Source: Protea cynaroides (taxonomy: Eukaryota; Streptophyta; Magnoliopsida; Proteales; Proteaceae). Taken from it: 64,000 nucleotides of DNA. The DNA lies in contig CM053275.1 in the NCBI GenBank assembly GCA_028583415.1, positions 84,190,278 to 84,254,277 of the forward strand, given 5' to 3'. Both the position numbers and the translations under genes were made by a program. Positions 11,358 through 22,250 of the stretch are shown piece after piece. Position 1 is the stretch's first letter; each line of letters begins with the position of its first letter. The notes under the pieces are model-generated. The model was not told the origin of the DNA and did no database searches. It saw nothing but the letters and a program-made list of their open reading frames with translations.

Positions 11358-13328
11358 ATAAGGGAAATGAGCAAGGAGTGAGGTTGCAGGGAGGTTCAAA
11401 AATGCCAATCATTGGATTCGGCACGGTTAACAACTTTTATAATGCAGAGGGTCTGGAATTAGCCGTCGAGACAGCCATCAAGGTGATTTTTTTTAAACTT
11501 TTCTCTGGTTTGAATTCTCCATTAAAATGTTAATAATTAATTTTGGTTTGGAAATTCAATACAGTTGGGTTATCGGCATTTCGACACTGCCATGATATAT
11601 AATTCGGAGGTTGCTCTAGGTAGGGCTTTAAACAAGGCCATCAATGACAAAATCGTGCAAAGAGAAGAGCTTTTTGTTACTTCTAAGCTCTGGTGCAACG
11701 ATCACCATGATCCTGTTTCTGCAGTCAGACAAACTCTCAGGTCAGATATTACAAGATTATTATGATCTAGCTACTCGCACACAGAGGAAGTGTGTTACAA
11801 CTCAAGCCCAAATGAGAATCCAATAAAAAAGACTGACCTATTAGGTGGAAGAATCCCATGACTTAAGAACCACACTTGGTCCATGGGGGCGATGTGGGAT
11901 CATTACATTGCCACCCTTTTTCAAAGCCAACGCCTATCTCTAGACGGTTTTCACTCTGCTTCACCAAGTAGCTCTTTCCCAGGTCGTTCCTTTTCTATGT
12001 CGCCCCTCTCGTGGTGTCGGCCTCTCATCCAAAACACCAAATATTACAACCCAAGCCAAAGGAGAGCACAGCCTAAAAGACCGGCCTATTAGGTAGAAGA
12101 GTCCCAAAATTTAAGAACCACACTTGATCCATGTGGGATCCTAAAATGAGATCATAACAAAATGCCTTCAATTATTTTGTTTATATGTCTATTAGGAGGT
12201 TGGAGATGGAGTATGTGGACTTATACCTCATACACTTCCCTGCCAAATTCAAGCCTTGGGCCCCAGTTACTGAGCCAACAGAAGATGACTTTGACGAGCT
12301 GGACTTGGAGTCCACTTGGGCAGCCATGGAGAAATGCGTTGACATGGGCTTGTGCAAAAACATTGGAGTCAGTAACTTCTCTTCCACCAAGATCCAACAC
12401 ATCTTAGATTATGCTTCTATCATACCAGCAGTGAATCAGGTCTATATTTTTTTGTATTCTTGGTTTGTTGTAAAATTTCCCATACAAATGATAAAAAAAA
12501 AATTTCCATTATTTTACATTGAAACAAATGAAACTATAGAGAAAATGATTTGGTTTACGATTTAATGTAGCGAAACATAAACTTGTTATTGTTGCAGGTA
12601 GAGATGCATCCATTGTGGAGGCAGAAGAAGCTGAGAGAATTCTGTGCAGAGCACAAAATCCATGTCAGTGCTTATGGCCCTCTTGGAGGATATGGGACGC
12701 TATGGGGATCAAATTGTGTACTAGATAACTCTCTCCTCCAATCCATTGCTCTTAAACACAAAGCCACCACAGCTCAGGTGATTGAATCCCCAAATCCATT
12801 GACGAGGCAATGACACAAGATAACAAAATCAAATTACAGCTTAATCGACTTAGTTCTTCTTAATGTTGGAGGTTCTATGCAAATGCAATGATCCCACATT
12901 GGATGTAGAAAGTTTGATGTGGAGGCTTATAAAGACTTGAACACCTCCTCCTTACAAACTAGCTTTTAGGGTCGACCAAGTCAAATTAGACAAAACCACT
13001 TAAATGCACATCAAAGTCAATGTCTTTCTGTAACATATGTAACTAAATGAAATTACTAACAATTTGGTTTGTCTGGAATGTAATATATATATATATATAT
13101 ATCCAGGTAGCTCTTGGATGGGGATTGTCTAAAGGAGTGAGTGTGATTGTAAAGAGCTTCAATGAAGGGAGGATAAAGGAGAATATGAAAGCTCTAACAC
13201 TGAGACTGGACGAGGAGGATGTTGCCGAGATCGAAAGATTGGAGGAGAGGAGGCTATTGGATGGAACATTCCTTGTTAATGGTACAACAAGCCCATATAA
13301 ATCTCTCCAAGACTTGTGGGATGAGTAG
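11354..13328 (+). CDS. Aldo-keto reductase, AKR4-like (AKR-2)
   Basis: Predicted aldo-keto reductase of 316 aa. Exons: 11354-11482, 11565-11740, 12196-12439, 12598-12777, 13107-13328; total 951 bp in frame. Asp (HFDTA), Tyr (IYNSE), Lys (TSKLW) and His (LIHFP) of the catalytic set are present. The residue after the catalytic Tyr is Asn, where AKR-1 and AKR-3 have the usual Gly. Intron 2 is 455 bp against 84 and 87 bp in the paralogues because a small LTR-type element sits in it. Intron 4 ends in a (TA)n run just before the acceptor. The gene lies 4.5 kb downstream of AKR-1 and 16 kb upstream of AKR-3. It is probably functional; the substrate is unknown. Confidence 0.92.
11793..12159. mobile_element. 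TRIM-like mini-LTR element in AKR-2 intron 2
   Basis: The 367-bp insert has two direct repeats, 11793-11907 and 12042-12159, sharing 'cctattaggt.gaag', 'ttaagaaccacacttg' and 'ccatg.gggatc'. The outer ends are TGTTA and TAACA. The flanks AAGTG (11788-11792) and AAATG (12160-12164) form a 4/5 target duplication. The paralogous introns of AKR-1 and AKR-3 give the empty site. There is no coding region. Confidence 0.75.
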
Positions 13329-13958
13329 ATATAATGCTTATTACATTTGTAACCAAAAGACACTTCATCCTGCATTAGGCGTTTTAATACTTAGCTTGAT
13401 CTCGTGTAATTTAATCTTTGATTTGAAATGAATTCAAGTTTTCATTCTCTATATTTTCTATCTCACCAATTGGTTACAACTACATATAAAGATTAAATAA
13501 AAAAAACTCCAAATTGAAAACTAACGCTGGAGACTACTTGGAACTCACGCTATAGTCACTACCTCTTCCACTGTCAACATCGAAGAGGAAAGAAAACCAA
13601 ATGAGTTTCATTTGTTAATTTATGACTTTAAAGATGATATTTTTTTAAATTTTGTTCAATGCCCCCTCATATTCTCAAGTAGAAGAAATAAAATTTTCAT
13701 TTTACATGTTAGCCATCTATTAATAGTACATTTTAAAAGAAAGAAATATCATATTTTACATTTAAAACCCCCTTGGTATATGCACCTTAGTCGCCTAAGT
13801 GGCATCCAAGCAACAAAGCGGCTTGAGCAAGAGAATAACCAGCTTAACCTCGGAAGACCTCACATTGAAACAATGTACAAACTCCAAATTGATGTCTTCA
13901 GACCATATTAAGAGTGCTATTAAACTCAAGCAAGAGACACGTGTTACAGAAGAGGAAT
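13329..13958. other. AKR-2 3' flank
   Basis: The first 110 bp is shared with the AKR-3 3' flank. The rest is AT-rich and shows no supported feature. Confidence 0.4.
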
Positions 13959-16289
13959 TGTCACACCCCAATTCTGAACCAACCAGAATGGTGTGAGTGA
14001 ACCGTCACTGAACCAACGGTTCACACCAGGATCTCAATAAGACCGTGTCCACTTAGACAAACCATTGCACAAAACCACAATCAGAATATAATAGAATACA
14101 GCGAAAGTCTTTAAATAAAATGAACTGAGTATCTATTGATAAATTTAATAAAATATTCCATTATCCAAATTCTCAAAAACATAAATAAATATCTTTTACA
14201 TTACTTTAATATCAACTGAAAAAACTGAAACAAATAAAATAAAATCCTAGAGATACACGCAGAAAGGGTACTCGCATGAAGTGTCATGCTCGTCCTCTCC
14301 TGCTTGCACGTCCAGAGCAGCAACACCTCCATACGCCGAAGCGTTCACGTAATCATCCACCGTATAACCTGCATCAACATCTAAAAACATGTATATATAC
14401 AAGAGTGAGCTCACAACTTAGCTCAGTAAGACAATCAGACAGTGTAACATTCATATGCATGAGTAACAATCATATTATATCATGGTCTGGTTTAAGTTTG
14501 CAATGTGCTATAGAAAGGATTGGCGGCCACCGCACCTCTATACACGAGTGTGTGGAATCGCCCAGTAGATCACACCGCTGTCGACCCATATGCACCCACC
14601 ATGGAATAGAGATAGAGCTAAGGCTTCCAACACCTCCCCTGATGCTCCACCCATACCAACACGTAAGCCCCTGTTGGCGAGGGCTTACAAACTGGGCTCA
14701 CAACTAACCAATCCTATATGTCATCACAGTAGGCCCTATCCCAGCACAGCTCCCTACGACATAGAGATAGAGCTAGAGTCTGGTGGCCAGGCCGAAGACC
14801 ACAGTGCCACGTCCTCCCCCTGATGTCCTACCCGCACCAAGCATACTAAGACATAACAATACGCAAGATAGACCCTATCCCAACATAGCTCCCTACGGTA
14901 TAGAGATAGAGATAGAGTCTGGTGGCCAGGTCGGAGACCACAGTGCCACGTCCTCCCCCTGATGCCCTACCCGCACCAAGCATGCTAAGATAGAATACTA
15001 CGAAAAGGTGCTACTGTGAGGAATGATCCCAGACCCCAGGACCTTCCCATTCCACACACCAACGAAAACAATCACATGCCTAACAATCACATCCTAGCAT
15101 AGCGAGTATGCATGAACAATAATAATAACTAAAAGTAAAGGATGACATGCGAATATGCACAAACATCAATCCACAGAGTCATAGTTATTAACAACGGTTT
15201 ACTGTCTATTAGATTATTAGGGTTTAGGTCTGATTCCCTTACCTGACACTCGTTTGATAGCTTGCTCCACGTCACAAGATCCAAACGTGCTAGCACAAAG
15301 TCCTATACGATATTAGGGTTTAGTTAGAATAGTTTTCGTTAGGTTTCATGTTGGTCAAAAAACCAACGATATTACAAAATATATCTCACAGAGCTGACCG
15401 GTCACAGTACCGGTCGCAGCACTGTGGGGAAACCTACGACCGGTATGGTCAGCCGGTCCCCACAGATCAGCTCTCGGAAGGTACCGATCGCAACATACCG
15501 ATCGCACAGGGTGCTACCGGTATAGTCGACCGGTATGTCTCCGGAAGACTATACGCTCGGTTTCTCGACTTCCGTCGGTCACCCCCTATTGATTCCAGAG
15601 TTTCTCTTACACATTCTAGGTCTGAGCATTGAGTTAGAATTGTTTCCAACTCCATTCAAGTCCTAATTTGATGGTATTCATCCTAGAATCGAATCTAGGG
15701 CTTATCGATTAAATTAGGGTTTGACGGCAAAGTAGGGTTTAGATCAATACCCGCTTTGCATGGTATTGATCAAAGCAACCTAACCATCCTAGAGTCATAA
15801 TCCTAGAGTCATAATGTAAAAGAAGGTTTAAGCACTCACCGTCGACTGGCGGTAAGGTGTTCTTCGTCGAACGGCAATATCGGCTCTTCCTAGCTTCTCC
15901 TCCTTCTTTAGCCTCTTTCTCCTTTCTAGGGTTTGTGAGGATCAATGGAAGGGATTCTAGGAGGTTTAGAGGTGTTTATATAGGCTAGGTTTAGGTTTAG
16001 GAAGCCTTTTAGGATTAAGAAAGTCCTAGGGTTCGAAATTTGGAAAGTAGGACCCGCAGAGATCCGGTTCCAGATCTTGATAGTCTGCTGACTATACCGG
16101 TCGACCGGTACCCATGCTAAGACCGGTACCATCGACCGGTATGACTAAATTCATACTTAATTGGTCCGTTTGGTCCGATTTCATACCTGGTTGTCATCCG
16201 CTCATCCCATCTGGCCCGGTGATGATTGAAAGACCTGTTACGATATGAAATCAAGGTTTAGATCGGGTTCATGGAGTGTGGGTCTTACA
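13959..16289 (-). mobile_element. Solo LTR of a Ty3/gypsy-type element (LTR-1), 2331 bp
   Basis: It begins TGTCACACCCC and ends GGTCTTACA as read on +, the complements of the ends of LTR-C. A perfect 5-bp target duplication GGAAT flanks it (13954-13958 and 16290-16294), so it is a complete solo LTR left by LTR-LTR recombination. On the minus strand the promoter TATATAAA lies at 15982-15975, followed by a splice-donor-like site GACG/GTGAGT near 15838. It carries internal repeats ('tagagatagagctag') and the conserved mini-ORF at 14380-14247. Confidence 0.92.
14247..14380 (-). CDS. Conserved LTR mini-ORF / putative terminal exon, copy 1
   Basis: This starts after a TTTTTAG acceptor-like site, enters in phase 2, and reads 43 codons to TAG, including AGYTVDDYVN, GGVAALDVQAGEDEHD and SCEYPFCVYL. 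Compared with the copy at 60364-60497, most differences are synonymous (about ten silent against six replacement by eye) and there is no indel. I know of no named family for it. No upstream exon or start codon has been identified, so it is a putative partial coding exon. Confidence 0.5.
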
Positions 16290-16294
16290 GGAAT

Positions 16295-16544
16295 GATACT
16301 TTATTTATAGATTAAACTGACCCTTGAAATCCTATTCATGACATGAATTGAAATCCAAATCCCTAAGCCCTAAGGAACTCCAATTGTTGGGCTTATTTAT
16401 TGACTACTGCAAAATAAAAACACATAAAAATCCCTTGGATCACCATGGCCGACCTGCAACTCCACACTCTCTTTGCTCGGTTCGGTTGTTGACCACTCTT
16501 AGTCGATGATGAAACTTGAACCTCGAACTTCCACATGGACTGCG
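16295..16544. other. Short spacer between two LTRs
   Basis: About 250 bp without recognisable genes. It is probably the pre-insertion intergenic sequence. Confidence 0.4.
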
Positions 16545-19060
16545 TGTCACACCTCAATTCTGACCGAACCAGAAATGTGATTGAATCGCTATCAAACCAA
16601 CGGTTCACACCAGGATCTTAAAAGACCGAGTCAACAACAAACTACGCATACCAACCATAAATCAAAATATATAAATATAGCAGAAGACTTTAACAAACGA
16701 ACTGAGTTCTAAATGATAAATAATAATTTAATCCAATTATTCAATTGTCACTAGAACATAATTTAAATAATTCCATACAAGTCTTATAGTCCAAACTCAG
16801 AAAATAAATAAATAATCCTAGAGATACACACAGAAGTGGCACTCGCATTGACGAGTCATGCTCATTTTCTCCTGCTTGTACATCTAAGGCAACAACACTT
16901 CCATAAGCTAGCGCAGCGACGTAGTCCTCCACCGTATAACTTGCTTCAACATCTAAAAATATATATATATTCGAAGGGTGAGCTCACAATTTAGCTCAGT
17001 AAAAAACAAGACAATGCAACAAACAAAATGCATGAGATAACATTTAATATTAGGTCTGGTAAAACTTACAATGTGCTATGGTAAGGATAGATTGCAATCA
17101 CACCTCCATGCATAAGAGTGAGCACACCCAGTAGTTAGGCTCCAATCACACTACCATTGTGGCCCCACAACACTGACTTTAGAATAGAGATAGAGCTAGA
17201 GTCTGATAGTCAGACAACAATCTACACTACCGTCCGTCCTCCCCCTGATACTCTATCATGTACCAATACGTACACCCCTATTGGAAAGGGTTTGCAAGCT
17301 GAGTTCCATTACTAATTAATCCTATATGTCATTACAATGTATCCAATGCCCTACCCCAATATAGCTCCCAACGAAATAGAAATAGAGCTAGAGTTGACAG
17401 TCAGGCAACAATCCACACTACCACTCTACATACCAATGAAAACATATACATGCCTAACATCACATCTTAACAATAATAACATGTATGAACAATTAATAGC
17501 AGGAAATAAAAGATGACATGATGGATGCACAATCATCATCAAAGTAATAACAAAGGTTTACTGTATTAATTATTTAGGTTTGGGTCTTGTCCCTTACCTG
17601 ATGCGTAACAACAAGTACTTCAGAGTGCAGCTCCGAACAGTTTTCCTAAGCTTCTCCTGTACCTTAAAAGCATTAAGAGTAATTGCATTTAACCCATTTA
17701 TTCATTATTTGTCTCTATGCTTGCTCAATACACATCCTAGTAAGTTATTCTCCATTCCAAGGGTCTGGTATATAGTTTATACATGTCCTACACTTGTTGT
17801 AGGTTTATTAACGTTTCTAAAAGTGAACAACAAACTAAAGCTATAGGTTCCAAGGTTGTTAATCCAGACAACGTAGAAAACATACATAAGAATATGATCT
17901 CAGGGATCCAAGCCTATAAATAGGCTTCTAAAAATCCCAGAGAGATGTTGTCCAAAAATGGACAACTTCGGAGGTCGTTTCAACTTGCGGCAGATGACGT
18001 GCCACATCTCACGGCAGGTAGGCTGTGTGGCACATCATGGATCTCACGTCAAAACATGACCGAAATGACTTGATTTTCATACGGTGGTCTTCTTGAATTT
18101 TTCTAAGTCAGAATACCAAGTTTGGGATCAATATTCTATTTCTACATCAAGTTATGGATACCGCTTGATTTCACGGGCAATCAATATTGCTAGATCTGGT
18201 TTATAAACTTTGGATCCGAGTTCCAGCAATATCATAAAGGTTTTTCCTTGATTTTAAATCCATAATTTATCCATTCTAAATAATCTTCAAGGCCTAGGGT
18301 CTGTAGATCCAGTTATTGACCATTCTTATAAATCCATGAATGCTTACCAATGATGGCAAGTGGGGTTTGTATAGGGAAGAATATGATGACAAGACCATCG
18401 CATGGTTAACCATTGTTTCAATTTGAAAGAAAAACGAGAGGAGTAGGAGATTGTTACCAGTAATGGTTTCTCCTCGATGGTGTTATCAAGCTTGCCTCCA
18501 ATGGTAGACGAGATCCTTATTCCTTCTCCTTTCTTCTTCTTTCTTCTCCTTCTTCCTCCCAAAACGCATCAGACCGTCTCTCTCTTTTCTTTGTTAGATA
18601 AGGTTTGCTGGAAGGATAGAGTAGAGAAGACTCTACCAAAACTGACGATCTTGGCATGAGAGATCTCTATGATCTCAAAACAGTAAGTTGGAGGATTTCC
18701 CTCCCTTATTTCCTTAAATCCAAAGAAGACGAACCTGGACACTCTCTAAAGAAACGAAATGCAAAACCAAAACCAACCATTGGTTCAAACTGGGTCGGTC
18801 TCCAACCCAGACTCGGTCAGCGGTGTGGCACATGACCAACCGCACCCTCTTGGTGTCGTGCCGGACCCTCAATTCAAACCCCTAATGATCAGGTGCTAGG
18901 GTTGAGTTGTTTTACCTCCATTGGGCTCCGTTGGTCTGGTTCATGTTGGTTTGAACCGTTTGTCGTCATCCAATTGTCTCCTCTAGCCCAGTTATGATTG
19001 AAAGACCTCTCACGACATGAAACCTAAATTAGACCGGATTCGGGGAGTGCTGGTCTTACG
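16545..19060 (-). mobile_element. Diverged LTR of the same gypsy family (LTR-2)
   Basis: It begins TGTCACACC and ends GGTCTTACG (the last base differs from the family CA/TG end). It has the same internal order as LTR-1: mini-ORF, 'tagagatagagctag' repeats, a TATTTATA promoter candidate near 17920 on the minus strand, then the distal region. It is about 185 bp longer than LTR-1. The flanks CTGCG and ATGTG match at only three of five positions, so a target duplication is not secure. Interpreted as an older solo LTR. Confidence 0.7.
16818..16952 (-). pseudogene. Conserved LTR mini-ORF, copy 2, with one-base insertion
   Basis: After ATTTTTAG the frame reads SYTVEDYV, then YGSVVALDVQAGENEHD. One extra A in the 'tcaatgcgag' segment shifts the frame. 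In the alternative frame the end is SCECHFCVYL and TAG, matching the ends of the other copies. This is a damaged version of the same putative exon. Confidence 0.5.
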
Positions 19061-19242
19061 ATGTGACCTTATTTATTTGAAGGTTTGTTCTTTGCCTTGG
19101 TAATTCTTGAATAAAAACCCAAAAAATCTCTTTTCTTTTTTCTTGCATTTGCAACCAACAACTATGGGTTGTCGCAGATTAAATAAGTCACTTCAAGTTT
19201 GAAGATACAATGCATTAAAATCTTTGGTTCTATTCTTCCAAA

Positions 19243-19251
19243 TAAATTAAA
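19243..19251. repeat. Left target-site duplication of the Mutator element
   Basis: TAAATTAAA, repeated perfectly at 27281-27289. Confidence 0.92.
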
Positions 19252-19499
19252 GAAAAAATTTCATCTACACCCCATCAAAGATCCTTAACATCATCTACAC
19301 CCACAAGAATGCCGAAACATCACCTAGGTCCACTTAACTGACGAAAATCATTAAAATTGTTGAAATACAATTTTACCCCTCAAATAAAAATTTTAAAAAA
19401 GAAAATTTATGTTCATTTACGAATTTAGCCTTCAAATGTTACTTATCCTTGCTGCGAATTTTTTACTCTCTCGTTCATTCTCACTCAAGCTCTAGTCTC

Positions 19500-20010
19500 C
19501 TCTGCATTGAGAAGAGCTACTGAATCACCCAAGCATCCTCCCTGCTCCGACGGCAGCATCCCATTTGCTTTGAGAAGAGGTCCCGAATCACCCAACCTTC
19601 TCCGGGTTCGTTGAGAAGAGCTCCCAAACCAGATCTGCCATCCTGGTTCGTTGAGAAGAGCTCCCAAACCAGATCTGCCATCCATTGAGAAGAGCTCTCA
19701 AAGAAGATCTGCCATCCATTGAGAAGAGCTCCCTCCCAACCTGGTATGTTTAGCTGTCTTATCTTCTTTTCTTCTTCTTCTTCTCTCATTGTTTGATTTT
19801 GGTTTCGTTAAAAGGGTTTTTTTTTTCTTTTTCTTTGAATCATATACGTTTGATGTTTTTTTTCGAGGGTTTGTTCCTGAATGATGTTATTTTTTCTACT
19901 TGAACTTCTTCTTCTTCTCACCCTTCTTTCTTCGAGGGTTTGTTCTTGAATAAGTTTGTCTCTGAATGAACTACATGAACTTCTTCTTTCCATTCTTTCT
20001 TCAAGGGTTT
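19500..20010. repeat. Two short tandem arrays at the MULE left end
   Basis: At 19611-19735 the phrase 'ttgagaagagctc' recurs at spacings of about 40, 34 and 34 bp with 'agatctgccatcc'. At 19860-20010 a unit of about 65 bp ('cgagggtttgttcttgaa', then 'cttgaacttcttc') recurs about three times. Neither looks coding. Subterminal arrays of this kind occur in MULEs. Confidence 0.7.
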
Positions 20011-20125
20011 GGTCTTGAACAAATTTATTTCTTCTAGAATGAATGTTAAGATTAATTTTTTTTTGTTCGGTATCCGTTCTTGAACAAATTTATTTTTCTG
20101 GTTTGGATTTGGTTTATAAAAGAAA

Positions 20126-20275
20126 AAATTTCATCTACACCCCATCAAAGACCGTTAACATCATCTACACCCAAACAAGAATGCCGAAACATCACCTAGG
20201 TCCATTAACTTTGGCTGTGGTAATCAAAGAAGTCCACAAGAATGCCGAAACATCACCTAGGTCCACTGTCGAGTT
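20126..20275. repeat. Internal copy of the MULE terminal repeat
   Basis: It repeats the left TIR with a few differences and continues with 'ttaactttggctgtggtaatc', which is also present inside the right TIR but not after the outer left TIR. A sub-block ('caagaatgccgaaacatc') is repeated again at about 20238. Confidence 0.85.
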
Positions 20276-20409
20276 GGAAATAATCGAACATGAAAAAGAA
20301 ATATGGTTATCAATTTGCTTATTCTCCCTCTTTTTAATCTTGATTCATTACATGGATTTTGTTCAACTGAACTGTTTACTAATGTAATTGCATTTTGTTT
20401 AGAAGGAAT

Positions 20410-20935
20410 ATGGATCCTAAATGTGAAAACTGTGGTTCTATACTTGTCATCCGTAGAACAAGTAAGGGAATTAATATTGGAAGAATGTATTATATTTGCC
20501 AAATTTGTCAAAAGTTTGTAATGTGGGTAGAGCATTTGAAACAATGTTCATGTGGAGGTGGGCATTGCAAGGTGAGAACGGCGAAAACGACAGCAAACAA
20601 TGGACGACAATTTTGGTGTTGTCCACATTCCACAGGGGTGAGTGTTAATATAGTTTCCATTCTTTCCCTTTTTAAGTAGTAGGTGGGGGTCTAATCATTG
20701 TCATATGGATGTAAGTCCTTCTAATATGAGGTTTTGTATAATTGTCTTGTAGGTGGGTAATCCTGGATGTGGGATGTTCCAATGGATAGAGAGAATGGAA
20801 TGCTTTGAAGGAATGGGAACCGATACTCCAATTGGTCAAGGTACAAAGACCGATCGAGGGAATGCTCACAGGAGAGAGGTGAATGCTCACATACCCAGAC
20901 AGATGCTGGTAGAAGTACTTCCTCGAATTATTTGA
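20410..20935 (+). CDS. GRF-type zinc-finger protein carried by the MULE
   Basis: Two exons, 20410-20637 and 20753-20935, with a GT/AG intron and continuous frame; 136 aa. The N-terminal half has CxxCG and CxxC pairs. The centre, with CSCGGGHCKVRTAKT, GRQFWCCP and, after the intron, CGMFQW, fits the plant zf-GRF pattern (Cys/His cluster plus Gly-Arg-Phe-like core and FxW). GRF zinc fingers bind nucleic acid in other proteins; the role here is unknown. The ATG is the first in frame after an AG. It could be a captured host domain or an accessory gene of the element. Confidence 0.6.
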
Positions 20936-21384
20936 GAGGGTACTTAAGAGGAGCAATTAGAGTTCATGGACAAAGTTCTAAGACGTTTGAAGACCTCCTC
21001 GATGCTGTGGAGAAGCTAGATCTGAAGAATCCTGATGAGAGAGTCACTTAGTGAAAGGTTGATTGTAGGTTGTATTTCAGTTGGGTTTCTTTTAAAGTTA
21101 ATGCTTTTATGACTCGAGATTTGGGAGGGTGGTAAGGTGTATGTGATGATGTATTCATCTGGTTGTATGAATAAATGCTTAAAAGGTTGAGTGCCACTCA
21201 AAATCTTACCGCATAAGCATACTCCACCAATATATTTGCGAGAGTACGGTTGTAGAAAGGTAAAGGGTCCTTGTGCGTGGCTTTGAGCTCTATAATGAGA
21301 ATATAATCAGGAAACATTAAAAAATATGAAACCAGAAAGTTGTGTCCTATACACCTTTCCAATCCTTAACTTGTCAGTAAGAGG

Positions 21385-21675
21385 ACTGCTCGATTGGTTT
21401 TTGATAGAATGCATAACAGGACTCTTGTTTCATGGAATTCAATGATTGATGGCTATGCCCAAAGTGGACCTGCATGCCTGTGCTGATTTGGGGGATCTTG
21501 AACGGGGAAGTTTCATCCTTAAATTACTTAATGAAATTGGACTTGGGTCTGATCTTTCGGTCATGAACTCTCTGATTGCCATGTATTCTAAGTGTAAGAG
21601 AGTAGATATGGCAGCTGAAATATTTGAAAACCTGCCGGAGAAGACTCTAGTTTCGTGGAATGCCATGATATCGTT
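21385..21675 (+). pseudogene. Captured pentatricopeptide-repeat (PPR) gene fragment
   Basis: The sequence reads LVFDRM, VSWNSMIDGYAQSG, then after a junction with frame change ACADLGDLERG, then VMNSLIAMYSKCKRVD and TLVSWNAMI. These are hallmarks of PLS-class PPR repeats. The ACADLGDLERG/YSKCK order resembles the CRR22-like family (recalled from Arabidopsis, not searched). The fragment covers about three repeats, has an internal deletion at about 21465 and no start or end. It sits inside the MULE and is best explained as transduplication of a host gene piece. Confidence 0.8.
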
Positions 21676-21739
21676 TTGGCATATGGAATTGGTCCAAGTC
21701 CAGGGTCCAAGTCCAGGTCAAGCTCTTATAACAAACTGA

Positions 21740-22250
21740 TCATTTTTGTTCTCTTATAACAAAATGATCAGTTCTGCAGTTCAACCACATACAAAAACTC
21801 CAATAGGTTTCCCTGAAACCTGAACTCCAACAGTCATCCCTGAAACAAAAACTCCAACAGAATATGAACAAAAGAAAAATAAAAACTCCAATAGGTTTCC
21901 CTGAAACCTAAACAGTTACATGTACTCCAATAGGTTTCCCTGAAATATGAACAAAAGAGAAATAAAAACTCCAACAGTTACATGTACTGAATACAACAGT
22001 TGTAAACCCAGAACAGAAGTAAAATATTAACTGAAGTAGCATTAACTGAAGTAGCATGAACAGAAGTGAAAACCCAGAAATGTACTAAACAGCTGTAAAC
22101 CCAGCTGTAAACCCAGAACATGTAAACCCAGCTGAAAACCCAGTTCTAAACCCAACATGTAAACCCAGCTGTAAACCAAGTTCTAAACAACTGAAGTAGC
22201 ATAAACTGAAGACAACAGTTGTAAACCCAGAACAGACCCAGAACTATGAA
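21740..22250. repeat. Degenerate short tandem repeats
   Basis: Mixed short motifs recur: 'aaactccaatagg', 'tttccctgaaacc', 'tgtaaacccagc' and 'ctgaagtagcat'. No coding sense is seen. They form low-complexity filler between the PPR fragment and the transposase 3' end. Confidence 0.7.

Larger units (their letters stand above)
9066..13440 (+). repeat. Segmental duplication copy A (contains AKR-2)
   Basis: Homology with 27400-31200 begins near 'aaataagcatgag' and runs through the AKR promoter, all exons and introns to the 3' flank ('aatttaatctttgatttg'). Copy A lacks the inserts at 27438-27668 and 28303-28524. Copy B lacks the insert in AKR-2 intron 2. It is a direct duplication separated by 14 kb of later transposon insertions. 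Confidence 0.8.
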
